Assembly (NCBI GenBank): GCA_029582265.1
Contig: CM055820.1
Span: forward strand, 12,554,966-12,618,965
Source: Zoroaster sp. YZ-2022
Lineage: Eukaryota; Echinodermata; Asteroidea; Forcipulatida; Zoroasteridae
Direction: 5' to 3'
DNA: 64,000 nucleotides
Shown here: positions 63,201-64,000 of the stretch, piece by piece
How the letters are laid out: each line of letters opens with the position of its first letter
How positions within the stretch are numbered: the first letter of the stretch is position 1
The notes under the pieces: generated by a model
The model's database searches: none
What the model was told of the DNA's origin: nothing
The model's input: the letters and a program-made list of their open reading frames with translations, nothing else
Program-made: the position numbers and the translations under genes

Positions 63201-63601
63201 TTGAGATCTATTCATTAGTAAACAGTCCTTTGGGCTCAGCTAGGGGATTATATCAGCCTCTGCGCCTGGGTGAAGCCTGGGCGAAGCCTGGGCCTGGCTT
63301 GGCTTTTCAAAGACTTGGCTGTACGACGACTTCGGACCTCCTCCCTTGAGAGGTTGTGGGGGAAGCATTTATAGCTTTTTGACCCCCCCCCCCCCCCATA
63401 TTTCAATTCACCAGTGCTTGGGGTAACCTCATTTTTGTACTATTTTTATCTGCAGCAATTCAGAAGCAGATCACCGCCACAGAGACCAAGCTAGAGCAGA
63501 AACGAGCTGACCGACACAGTCTGCTCAAGACGTGCAAAATGGAAGACATTAAGTTACCAATGAAACGGGGAACCATGGATGACATCACGGAGGAAGGAGA
63601 G
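24185..63601 (+). CDS. SMC1A: SMC1A, cohesin ATPase subunit SMC1 (5' 18 exons; 3' end outside window)
   Basis: SMC1 pairs with SMC3 and the kleisin RAD21 to form the cohesin ring, which holds sister chromatids together and extrudes DNA loops in the nucleus. Eighteen exons with GT-AG introns and compatible phases splice to 955 codons with no internal stop. The N-terminal ABC half has Walker A GPNGAGKS at residues 32-39 and the Q-loop region ending NFLVFQ (137). The first coiled coil covers about 160-500. The hinge is about 515-680 with KSGVISGGA near its end. The returning coiled coil covers about 690-950. The family is about 1230 residues long, so Walker B, the LSGGEK signature and the C-terminus lie to the right. 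The start was chosen for its context gacgaccATGG and because [19 protein letters not shown] matches the family N-terminus. Family assignment rests on recalled similarity to human SMC1A along the whole length, including exons 4, 11 and 12. Walker A has Ala where vertebrates have Ser (GPNGSGKS); this still fits GxxGxGK[ST]. Confidence 0.97.
24294..25836 (+). other. SMC1A intron 1, first part
   Basis: This part begins with the donor gtaatg. It includes a GC-richer patch at 24830-24960 with CpGs, which could be part of a promoter-proximal island. No gene or transposon end is recognised. Confidence 0.4.
25837..27479. mobile_element. Non-autonomous hAT-like transposon, 1.64 kb
   Basis: A perfect 8-bp target duplication TTAATAAG lies at 25829-25836 and 27480-27487. 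Ends are TAGGCCTGGGCGAATA and, inverted, TAGGCCTGTGCGAATA. The interior has repeated ttcgcgaatag/ctattcgcgaa motifs and a duplicated cagtcacagcca(t/g)cca block (26915 and 27155). No transposase frame is visible. Confidence 0.85.
27589..28160. mobile_element. Second copy of the GTCGTATCCGACYGCCACTTT element (empty TTAA sites)
   Basis: Ends are atgttgtatctgaccgccac and gtggcggtcggatacgacat. It is inverted relative to 19785-21660 and lacks the TTAA MITE: the site is intact at 27915-27918. Part of its right end is tandemly duplicated (27893-28035 and 28036-28160), giving a second empty site at 28059-28062. Confidence 0.75.
28491..28863 (+). mobile_element. tRNA-derived SINE, copy 3 (full length)
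   Basis: The head is gtggccgagcggtctagcgc with ggttcgagccccgg (good A and B boxes). The body has ccttgagcaaggcacttaac and acccaggggttaaatgggta, a short duplication of gagccttat, and ends in (ATT)n. It lies 38 bp before SMC1A exon 2, so its tail is close to the acceptor tract. Confidence 0.88.
28902..29082 (+). CDS. SMC1A: SMC1A coding exon 2
   Basis: This exon encodes residues 37-97. It completes Walker A with [15 protein letters not shown], then carries the [18 protein letters not shown] segment typical of SMC1. The acceptor is aaacag|gtaaat and the donor at|gtaagg, with codon 97 split. A short reading into the intron is stopped immediately. Confidence 0.96.
29164..29335. repeat. Tandem duplication in SMC1A intron 2
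   Basis: Two copies of gacaactgtctgtttatgaa through aacagtacca(t/c)gtacagt and tagatgcattcacc, about 85-97 bp apart, are nearly identical. Confidence 0.85.
29488..29890. mobile_element. PIF/Harbinger-like MITE, degraded copy in SMC1A intron 2
   Basis: It is collinear, in inverted orientation, with 34632-35000: gtccaattgcagccaaaatt, ttttcacataggggtatgag, ctctcttagctaccatactt, accagaaaccggagac. The right end runs ggtttttttggc. The flanks have decayed. Confidence 0.65.
29935..30055 (+). CDS. SMC1A: SMC1A coding exon 3
   Basis: This exon encodes residues 97-137, from [16 protein letters not shown] to ARNFLVFQ. The terminal Gln is the Q-loop residue of the ABC head. Acceptor tgtag|tatt, donor cag|gtaaac. 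Confidence 0.96.
30091..30396. mobile_element. piggyBac-like MITE (TTTTGACTG family) in SMC1A intron 3
   Basis: The left flank reads TTAAA before CCCTCCTACTATAG; the right end AGCAGGAGGG is followed by TTAA (30397-30400). It shares tgcactttagtgggaagttg and aggtcaaaaccagtcaattg with 19899 and 58675. Confidence 0.75.
30425..30870. mobile_element. TTAA-type MITE (GGAGGCCACTC family) interrupted by a hAT-like element
   Basis: TTAA CCCTACTTCACATGG starts it. The interior aggccactctgatccactaa resumes after the insertion as ttcttcaccaa, gtcctttccaagtaatct and cacccaaggcca, matching the copy at 47413-47700 without interruption. Confidence 0.6.
30473..30753. mobile_element. hAT-like MITE, CAGGCCTG family
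   Basis: It is inserted within the element above. Flanks are TCCAGTAT (30465-30472) and TACAGTAT (30754-30761), an 8-bp duplication with one mismatch. It begins CAGGCCTGTTATTTC and ends CAAATCACACTCC. An inverted relative is at 11300. Confidence 0.65.
31597..31875 (+). pseudogene. Transposon-derived zinc-finger-like ORF fragment, frameshifted
   Basis: The frame from ATG 31597 reads [20 protein letters not shown], later WCDKVLF and [17 protein letters not shown] +1 frame from about 31835 continues as [17 protein letters not shown]. Together this has the C-x2-C...H-x5-H layout with an I(R/T)YGSxGxxAL core seen in the zinc-finger N-termini of some transposase-related proteins. One frameshift separates the Cys and His halves. 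It lies in SMC1A intron 3, flanked by CpG-richer sequence (31200-31560). Function and family are not certain; a decayed gene or a single sequencing error at the shift are both possible. Confidence 0.45.
32198..32752. mobile_element. GGGTATCCGG repeat element (hAT-like ends)
   Basis: It shares gatacccgacc, aactgtcat(t/a)(a/g)cccggttcca and cggttccaattacccgta with 49270-49330, and ends tccgaaaacgcacaccccta. It is a second member of the family that carries the 78-bp array at 49546. Confidence 0.55.
32855..33091 (+). CDS. SMC1A: SMC1A coding exon 4
   Basis: This exon encodes residues 138-216. It begins [15 protein letters not shown] and contains [10 protein letters not shown], two of the most conserved SMC1 blocks, then enters the coiled coil ([17 protein letters not shown]). 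Acceptor caag|ggtgcc, donor ctg|gtgggt; it is exactly 79 codons in phase 0. Confidence 0.96.
33644..33935. mobile_element. Small inverted-repeat element with CCCGGAAGAAG arms
   Basis: tgtgcccggaagaag is followed 18 bases later by its inverse cttcttccgggcacac (33644-33691, a strong hairpin). A third inverse copy ccttcttccgggcacacg lies at 33917-33934. Confidence 0.55.
33996..34068 (+). tRNA. tRNA-like sequence (possible tRNA pseudogene or SINE head)
   Basis: A 73-nt segment has an acceptor-like stem agctcgg/ccgagtt, an A-box-like tggtcaagaggttaagacc and a B box gggttcaaatcc. The anticodon arm is irregular (ctgc, 8-base loop attagtaa, gcag), so a functional tRNA is doubtful. Confidence 0.35.
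34375..34587 (+). CDS. SMC1A: SMC1A coding exon 5
   Basis: This exon encodes 71 codons (217-287) of charged coiled coil, with [18 protein letters not shown] and a [16 protein letters not shown] stretch. Acceptor ttacag|ctggac, donor aag|gtatga. Confidence 0.95.
34632..35000. mobile_element. PIF/Harbinger-like MITE, complete copy
   Basis: The 3-bp flank TAA on both sides (34629-34631, 35001-35003) fits the TWA target of PIF/Harbinger. It starts GGCCAGAAAAAAAGTCTGG and ends with a T run then TTGCC. The inner inverted repeat ggtttctggtct / agaccagaaacc is clear. It lies in SMC1A intron 5; fragments are at 1744-1858, 6381, 17650 and 29488. Confidence 0.75.
35047..35600 (-). mobile_element. LINE 3' fragment with polymerase C-terminus
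   Basis: The minus strand reads [20 protein letters not shown] then [11 protein letters not shown]. This resembles the terminal R...N......PR.RT.RY..SFIP block of non-LTR retrotransposon ORFs. The 3' end is a (TTTCA)n-type repeat on the plus strand (35052-35075). Stops interrupt the frame. Confidence 0.55.
35865..35950 (+). CDS. SMC1A: SMC1A coding exon 6
   Basis: This exon encodes residues 288-316. It carries [18 protein letters not shown], matching the PQYIKAKENTSHKIKKLE block of vertebrate SMC1A. Acceptor ttacag|gaagtt, donor aa|gtaagg. Confidence 0.95.
36228..36395. repeat. Minisatellite, 12-bp unit ttgagttgatat
   Basis: About 14 almost perfect copies lie in SMC1A intron 6. Because 12 is a multiple of 3, it yields a long but spurious KYQL-repeat frame on the minus strand. 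Confidence 0.95.
36652..37092. mobile_element. piggyBac-like MITE, 44-bp repeat family, in SMC1A intron 6
   Basis: TTAA lies at 36648-36651 and 37093-37096, with ends CCCTAACTG / GGTTAGGG. It has about four 44-bp units, then the shared core catggccagggaccctccct. Confidence 0.8.
37407..37748. mobile_element. hAT-like MITE abutting the exon 7 splice acceptor
   Basis: A perfect 8-bp target duplication TTGGCTCA lies at 37399-37406 and 37749-37756. Ends are CAGTGTTGGAGTGAAGGCCG and, inverted, CGGTGTTGGAGCGAAGGCCG. It contains a 21-bp minisatellite (cttggtcttgagggtcccgg plus c, about 37598-37735) and an inner palindrome around ttataataataat. Exon 7 begins 35 bp after it. Confidence 0.88.
37784..37949 (+). 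CDS. SMC1A: SMC1A coding exon 7
   Basis: This exon encodes residues 316-371. It is a coiled coil ending [17 protein letters not shown], a conserved SMC1 block. The acceptor is aacatcag|aaaatc, only 35 bp after a hAT-like MITE that ends at 37748. Donor cag|gtaatt. The reading frame is also open upstream through the whole MITE (see findings). Confidence 0.95.
38038..40975. repeat. Higher-order satellite of 19-bp monomers in SMC1A intron 7
   Basis: About 2.9 kb consists of four 19-bp monomer types: A aacctgacaatcctagatt, B aacctgaccctgctgaatc, C aacctgaccatactrtatc and D aacttggctaccctggatc. They are ordered D-A(1 to 4)-B-C and repeated. Span divided by 19 gives roughly 155 monomers. The array is AT-balanced, homogeneous and has no open frame of note. 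Confidence 0.96.
41477..41858. mobile_element. hAT-like MITE in SMC1A intron 7
   Basis: Flanks ATTCAGAC (41469-41476) and ATTCAGAT (41859-41866) form an 8-bp duplication with one mismatch. Ends are TAGGGCTGTTCCGAATAA and, inverted, TAGGGCTGTGCGTTTTCGAA. It lies downstream of the satellite. Confidence 0.75.
42017..42186 (+). CDS. SMC1A: SMC1A coding exon 8
   Basis: This exon encodes residues 372-428. It starts [18 protein letters not shown] and contains [18 protein letters not shown], matching the human NRDQKADQDRL block. Acceptor ttgtag|gtggag, donor ag|gtgagt. Its 3' 110 bp and donor are repeated twice downstream as decayed copies. Confidence 0.95.
42265..42374 (+). pseudogene. Decayed partial copy 1 of SMC1A exon 8
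   Basis: This 110-bp segment aligns without gaps to 42077-42186 of exon 8, and the match continues through the gtgagttatgtctcaata donor region. It has an in-frame TAA (gaccagaaaTAA) and lacks the 5' 60 bp and the acceptor of the real exon. It is a local tandem duplication of exon end plus intron start and cannot encode cohesin. Confidence 0.9.
42429..42536 (+). pseudogene. Decayed partial copy 2 of SMC1A exon 8
   Basis: This is the third repeat of the exon 8 3' part. It has an in-frame TAA (aagatgaatTAA) and a 2-bp deletion (gagacatcg against gagaggcatcg). The donor gtgagttacgtctc is preserved. Together with the neighbouring copy it forms a decaying triplication. Confidence 0.9.
42695..42739 (+). 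CDS. SMC1A: SMC1A coding exon 9 (45-nt microexon-like)
   Basis: This exon has only 45 bases and encodes [14 protein letters not shown] with split Arg codons on both sides. It matches EENQKRIEKLEEYI of human SMC1A. Acceptor ctccag|ggagg, donor ag|gtatga. It is phase-neutral, so skipping it would not shift the frame. Confidence 0.94.
42898..43083. repeat. Minisatellite, 19-bp unit cttgtcctggaactggcat
   Basis: Ten copies in SMC1A intron 9, with (c/t)(t/a)(t/a)g variation at the unit start. The period equals that of the intron 7 satellite but the sequence is unrelated. Confidence 0.95.
43452..43665 (+). CDS. SMC1A: SMC1A coding exon 10
   Basis: This exon encodes residues 443-514. It is a coiled coil leading into the hinge ([23 protein letters not shown] in parts), ending LKRLFSGV. 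Acceptor gatcag|gacc, donor gtg|gtaagt. Confidence 0.95.
43926..44130. mobile_element. GTGTGATTTGTCCGGAT repeat, copy in intron 10
   Basis: It starts aggtgtgatttgtccggatt and runs through ggaaagcaaagcaaatgctc and ctatagatttcaccccagcg to aaaactgcccaatcacaccc. It is nearly identical to 63793-64000. Ends GGTGTGATT / AATCACACC are inverted. Confidence 0.7.
44700..46640. repeat. Five tandem copies of an about 400-bp repeat in SMC1A intron 10
   Basis: The landmark gtccattttgttacgatcgt occurs at 44709, 45102, 45503, 45903 and 46301, giving a period of 393-401 bp. Copies 2 and 3 are nearly identical; copies 1 and 5 are more diverged. Copies 2, 3 and 5 carry the same 75-residue open frame starting near [12 protein letters not shown]; copies 1 and 4 break it by small indels. 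Confidence 0.95.
46641..47412 (+). other. Unannotated part of SMC1A intron 10
   Basis: This is AT-rich sequence without recognisable genes or element ends. Confidence 0.4.
47413..47700. mobile_element. TTAA-type MITE, GGAGGCCACTC family
   Basis: It starts ttacccttctacacatggag, contains actccgatccactaaatttt, tgtcctttccaagtaatcta and aatctcagtggtgt, and ends gcttgaagtggcctgaatgg. It is the uninterrupted relative of 30425-30870. Its flanking TTAA is not intact. Confidence 0.5.
48028..48239 (+). CDS. SMC1A: SMC1A coding exon 11 (hinge, first part)
   Basis: This exon encodes residues 515-585 and starts [18 protein letters not shown]. It contains [13 protein letters not shown] and [11 protein letters not shown], the hallmark SMC1 hinge sequence used for heterodimerisation with SMC3. 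Acceptor cccccag|tatgg, donor ag|gtatga. Confidence 0.97.
48282..48547. mobile_element. TA-flanked mariner-like MITE beside exon 11
   Basis: Inverted ends TACTACTCAAAACAATTTAG match over about 25 bp at both sides (right end ctaaattgttttgagtagta), with TA flanks at 48280 and 48548. It starts 43 bp after exon 11. Confidence 0.8.
48644..49050. repeat. Four tandem copies of the TGCTAAGCAA unit, about 96 bp each
   Basis: gctaagcaaatattgttgct recurs about every 96 bp, with aaaatgcttacattttgtat and agtttggctggtaacc in each. Single diverged copies exist at 23393 and 54618. Confidence 0.9.
49243..50770. mobile_element. hAT-like element expanded by an internal 78-bp array
   Basis: The left end is TAGGTCTGTGCCGGGTACC and the right end, inverted, TAAGGCTGTGCGTTTTGGG. 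The outer parts match 32198-32752. Exact flanks are unclear, as more of the same family follows to about 50830. Confidence 0.6.
49546..50635. repeat. About 14 copies of a 78-bp repeat in SMC1A intron 11
   Basis: Each unit contains gagaaactacgcgttgtttt, atagaggcgggaaattatta and gtggcacatttattatgact. The period is divisible by three and lacks stops in one frame, so seven units read as a 26-residue repeat. Copies near 50105 and 50415 lose 3 to 4 bases and break it. Confidence 0.96.
51105..51764. mobile_element. TA-flanked mariner/pogo-like MITE in SMC1A intron 11
   Basis: The ends CCGTAATTTCCTGCGTATAA (left) and its inverse at the right are followed by further gcgcc(t/c)tat repeats. TA flanks lie at 51103 and 51765. 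It is 660 bp with CpG-rich interior and no transposase. Confidence 0.82.
51767..52238 (+). other. SMC1A intron 11, 3' part
   Basis: No element was recognised. The stretch begins with tgtgatctgggaaaaccctt and holds an inverse-like ggttttcccagatcgcatca at 52152, giving inverted ends around 51795-52172 that may mark an unclassified element. Confidence 0.35.
52239..52460 (+). CDS. SMC1A: SMC1A coding exon 12 (hinge, second part)
   Basis: This exon encodes residues 585-659. Hinge blocks [31 protein letters not shown] and KSGVISGGA are all intact. Acceptor tttgcag|agaaat, donor ac|gtaagg. The split codon becomes Thr where vertebrates have Ser. Confidence 0.97.
52905..53145. repeat. Minisatellite, 12-bp unit ttctattgttac(c/t)a
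   Basis: About twenty copies of ccattctattgtta lie in SMC1A intron 12, with ttt/tac variants. The resulting frames ([11 protein letters not shown]) are artefacts. Confidence 0.95.
53258..53410. mobile_element. Dispersed repeat with acatggtgttacc motif
   Basis: ctaccagttcttttcagaac, attattacacatggtgttac and caccatgcaaagtttcaaat are shared with 37255-37370. The related cttttcagaactaattatta / tcacatggtgtcaccgcaat version is at 15155-15250 and inverted at 54365-54490. It may be the 3' part of a LINE or Penelope-like element; class uncertain. Confidence 0.5.
53487..53682 (+). CDS. SMC1A: SMC1A coding exon 13
   Basis: This exon encodes residues 659-724. It begins with the split Thr then [12 protein letters not shown], the conserved start of the second coiled coil, followed by [15 protein letters not shown]. 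Acceptor caccag|tgattt, donor act|gtaagt. Confidence 0.96.
53754..53936. repeat. Long hairpin (inverted repeat, arms about 85 bp)
   Basis: gaactagtttgtcaacttcc and its inverse, gagctaa(t)atcgactgtcca and its inverse, and acatggtttgag / aaaccatgttatatttg pair across a centre near 53840. It lies in SMC1A intron 13. Confidence 0.9.
53931..54260. mobile_element. Inverted-repeat element adjoining the hairpin
   Basis: actatacctcatacatattc at the left is exactly inverted at 54239-54259 (gaatatgtatgaggtatagt). The interior is CpG-rich (54000-54190). It overlaps the outer arm of the hairpin, so both may be parts of one element. Confidence 0.6.
54365..54540 (-). mobile_element. Dispersed repeat, inverted copy
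   Basis: gaggataagtaagactaatt, gcggtgacaccatgtgaaat, and atcagtatgctctgatcgtc ttcagg form the inverse of the 15155-15260 copy. The minus strand reads [18 protein letters not shown], a phrase I associate with retroelement 3' regions. Confidence 0.5.
54618..54742. mobile_element. Degraded TGCTAAGCAA repeat
   Basis: caaatatttgtgttaagcag, gggaaccagcca, ggcttgtaaccat and gcttagtagctctatgaaat follow the order of the 48644 unit and end in the TIR-like tctatgaaatt. Confidence 0.5.
55299..56135. repeat. (GT)n microsatellites with three copies of a GGGGACA/TGTCCCC unit
   Basis: A unit of about 165 bp (tcaagcactggccgcgttat ... ttgtccccacaacgccccgt) occurs at 55500, 55810 and 55970, each bounded by (GT)n runs. 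Another gt-bounded segment with ttgtggggtcc / ggaccccacaa arms is at 55340-55385. Confidence 0.85.
56334..56402 (+). CDS. SMC1A: SMC1A coding exon 14 (69 nt)
   Basis: This exon encodes 23 codons: [18 protein letters not shown] and a final EGYG. It fills, in equal length, the human segment ending ESELANFG. Acceptor atag|caaaag, donor ggg|gtatgt. The sequence is poorly conserved, but length, phase and position fit exactly. Confidence 0.9.
56694..56949 (+). CDS. SMC1A: SMC1A coding exon 15
   Basis: This exon encodes residues 748-833 and contains [20 protein letters not shown] and [14 protein letters not shown], strongly conserved in SMC1. Acceptor ttgtag|ccaaga, donor g|gtaacg. The region just before the next junction is two residues shorter than in human. 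Confidence 0.95.
57021..57366. mobile_element. piggyBac-like MITE, 44-bp repeat family, in SMC1A intron 15
   Basis: TTAA lies at 57017-57020 and 57367-57370, with ends CCCTAACC / AGTTAGGG. It has a single 44-bp unit at the right and starts 71 bp after exon 15. Confidence 0.82.
57456..58256. mobile_element. TTAA-type MITE carrying a nested SINE
   Basis: TTAA lies at 57452-57455 and 58257-58260, with ends CCCTCTTACA / TGTAGAAGGG. Shared core phrases with 1186-1568 are gccactccaagccattgcta and aactgctgaaaatccca. SINE copy 4 occupies 57783-58145. Confidence 0.78.
57783..58145 (+). mobile_element. tRNA-derived SINE, copy 4 (full length)
   Basis: The head gtggccgagcggtctagctt with ggttcgaatcacgg, the standard body and an (ATT)n tail are present. 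A tandem aataacgtca pair precedes it. It is nested in the TTAA MITE. Confidence 0.88.
58463..58548 (+). CDS. SMC1A: SMC1A coding exon 16
   Basis: This exon encodes residues 833-861, ending [12 protein letters not shown] (human EKLKKEEQRHMK). Acceptor tttcag|gaaatg, donor aag|gtatga. Confidence 0.94.
58675..58925. mobile_element. piggyBac-like MITE (TTTTGACTG family) in SMC1A intron 16
   Basis: TTAA (58671-58674) then aaCCCCCCTACTATTG; the right end GTAGTAGTAGGAGGG is followed by TTAA (58926-58929). The interior has a five-fold gattttgact expansion near the right end. Confidence 0.75.
59367..59707 (+). mobile_element. tRNA-derived SINE, copy 5
   Basis: The head gtggccgagcagtctagctt with ggttcgaatcccgg and body as in the others. 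Its (ATT)n tail is interrupted by the Helentron-like element that starts at 59708; (TTA)n resumes at 61056. Confidence 0.85.
59708..61055 (+). mobile_element. Helentron-like (HINE/DINE-type) element, complete
   Basis: It starts AGGTGTTCGGG. The 5' block is followed by about four 148-150-bp core repeats (60395-61010), the inverse subterminal CCCGAACACCT (61014-61024), a stem-loop GAGTTTG-tgtaaa-CAAACTC (61026-61045) and a CTAG terminus (61052-61055) before TTATT. This order matches Helentron-associated interspersed elements as I know them. There is no Rep/helicase, so it is non-autonomous. A mariner-like MITE is nested at 59881-60378. Confidence 0.8.
59881..60378. mobile_element. TA-flanked mariner-like MITE nested in the Helentron-like element
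   Basis: Inverted ends CTGTATAACTGGTAATTTTC (perfect for at least 24 bp, both sides) have TA at 59879-59880 and 60379-60380. The unoccupied sequence cttaacaagTAgatgaaac is present inverted near 9332, confirming both boundaries. Confidence 0.92.
61150..62475. mobile_element. CCGGAAGGCACTTT inverted-end element with two internal tandem arrays
   Basis: The left ggtgattccggaaggcactt and right aaagtgccttccggagtc are inverted. A 212-bp unit is repeated twice (about 61170-61585). A unit of about 200 bp (cacaaccctagctatcaatc ... gtggtgtattgtggct) is repeated three times (61880-62495), and its copies end in the right terminus. It lies in SMC1A intron 16. Confidence 0.75.
62607..62742 (+). CDS. SMC1A: SMC1A coding exon 17
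   Basis: This exon encodes residues 862-907, starting [13 protein letters not shown] and containing [19 protein letters not shown]. Acceptor ttacag|gttatt, donor g|gtacgc. Confidence 0.94.
62981..63321. mobile_element. TA-flanked MITE with CAGCCAAGCCTTTGA ends in SMC1A intron 17
   Basis: The left CAGCCAAGCCTTTGAGAAGC and right (inverted) CAGCCAAGTCTTTGAAAAGC match over 20 bp with 2 differences, with TA on both sides. The interior is rich in gcctgg/ccaggc repeats. Confidence 0.78.
63456..63601 (+). CDS. SMC1A: SMC1A coding exon 18 (last in window)
   Basis: This exon encodes residues 907-955, with [23 protein letters not shown] and [11 protein letters not shown]. In vertebrates this point is followed directly by the segment with the ATM phosphorylation serines, which would be in the next exon outside the window. 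Acceptor tctgcag|caattc, donor gag|gtactg. Confidence 0.95.
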
Positions 63602-63792
63602 GTACTGGTCTATATGTAGTTCATGTTGTTGTAATTTAATGGTTGCATTTGGTCATCAATGTGGTTTTTTTTTTATAAATTTAATTGCAAAATTATTCAA
63701 TTGGAAAGATGGAAACTCAATTATTTTATACAAATATTTTTTGAGGACTGACACAATTCTTCATTTATTTGCTTGTGTTAGAACATACTCGG

Positions 63793-64000
63793 GGATGTGA
63801 TTTGTCCGGATTTTCGGATTTTTACAAATCGCAGTGTTGTGGTCCTCCGGATTTTAAAGATTTAAGCAATAAAGGAAAGCAAAGCAAGCGCTCAGAACTA
63901 TAGATTTCACCCCAGCGCTATTCACAACAGCGGCCCCTAATCCCCTTCAGCAAGATTTACGTGGATTTTTTTCAAAACTGCCCAATCACACCCCCTGCGT
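63793..64000. mobile_element. GTGTGATTTGTCCGGAT repeat, second copy (runs to window end)
   Basis: ggatgtgatttgtccggatt through caaagcaagcgctcagaact and cccaatcacacccc is nearly identical to 43926-44130, with substitutions at CpG-like positions. Confidence 0.75.

Overview
The window is animal genomic DNA: intron-rich, GT-AG spliced, AT-rich and crowded with transposons. It carries the 5' parts of two divergently oriented housekeeping or signalling genes. Protein similarity to vertebrate orthologues, a tRNA-derived SINE of a style common in echinoderm and other marine deuterostome genomes, and many short DNA transposons suggest a marine invertebrate deuterostome, perhaps an echinoderm. The taxon is an inference and is not proven by the sequence.

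Plus strand: SMC1A (cohesin subunit SMC1) starts at 24185. Its first 18 coding exons, 955 codons or about three quarters of the protein, run to 63601. They encode the N-terminal ATPase half with Walker A, the first coiled coil, the hinge and much of the returning coiled coil. The Walker B, signature motif and C-terminus lie beyond the right edge. Minus strand: a PEST-type protein tyrosine phosphatase (PTPN12/18/22 group) starts at 22216. Only coding exons 1 (22118-22216) and 2 (70-178) are present, separated by an intron of about 22 kb that fills the left third of the window. The two start codons are about 2 kb apart. NRF1-like and E2F-like motifs lie 118-154 bp before the SMC1A ATG, and a 278-bp trinucleotide array plus a SINE lie between the genes.

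Almost everything else is intronic repeat. TTAA-flanked CCCT...AGGG elements (piggyBac-like MITEs) occur in at least ten places. One is proven by two empty sites elsewhere in the window. There are hAT-like elements with 8-bp target duplications, TA-flanked mariner-like MITEs, a PIF/Harbinger-like MITE, five tRNA-derived SINEs, a 5'-truncated LINE with a recognisable reverse transcriptase, LINE 3' tails, and Helentron-type (HINE/DINE-like) elements with 150-bp core repeats, a terminal stem-loop and a CTAG end. Several form nests up to four levels deep.

Tandem arrays sit in SMC1A introns: a 2.9-kb higher-order satellite of 19-bp monomers, five copies of a 400-bp repeat, about 14 copies of a 78-bp repeat, and shorter minisatellites. 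Exon 8 of SMC1A has two decayed partial copies just downstream.

The least familiar observation is a 27-31-bp palindrome (arms CATGGAGGTAGAAT). It is found twice, in unrelated hosts, each time flanked by a different perfect 7-bp direct repeat, as if it were a miniature mobile element. I found no CRISPR, operon or prokaryote-like system.
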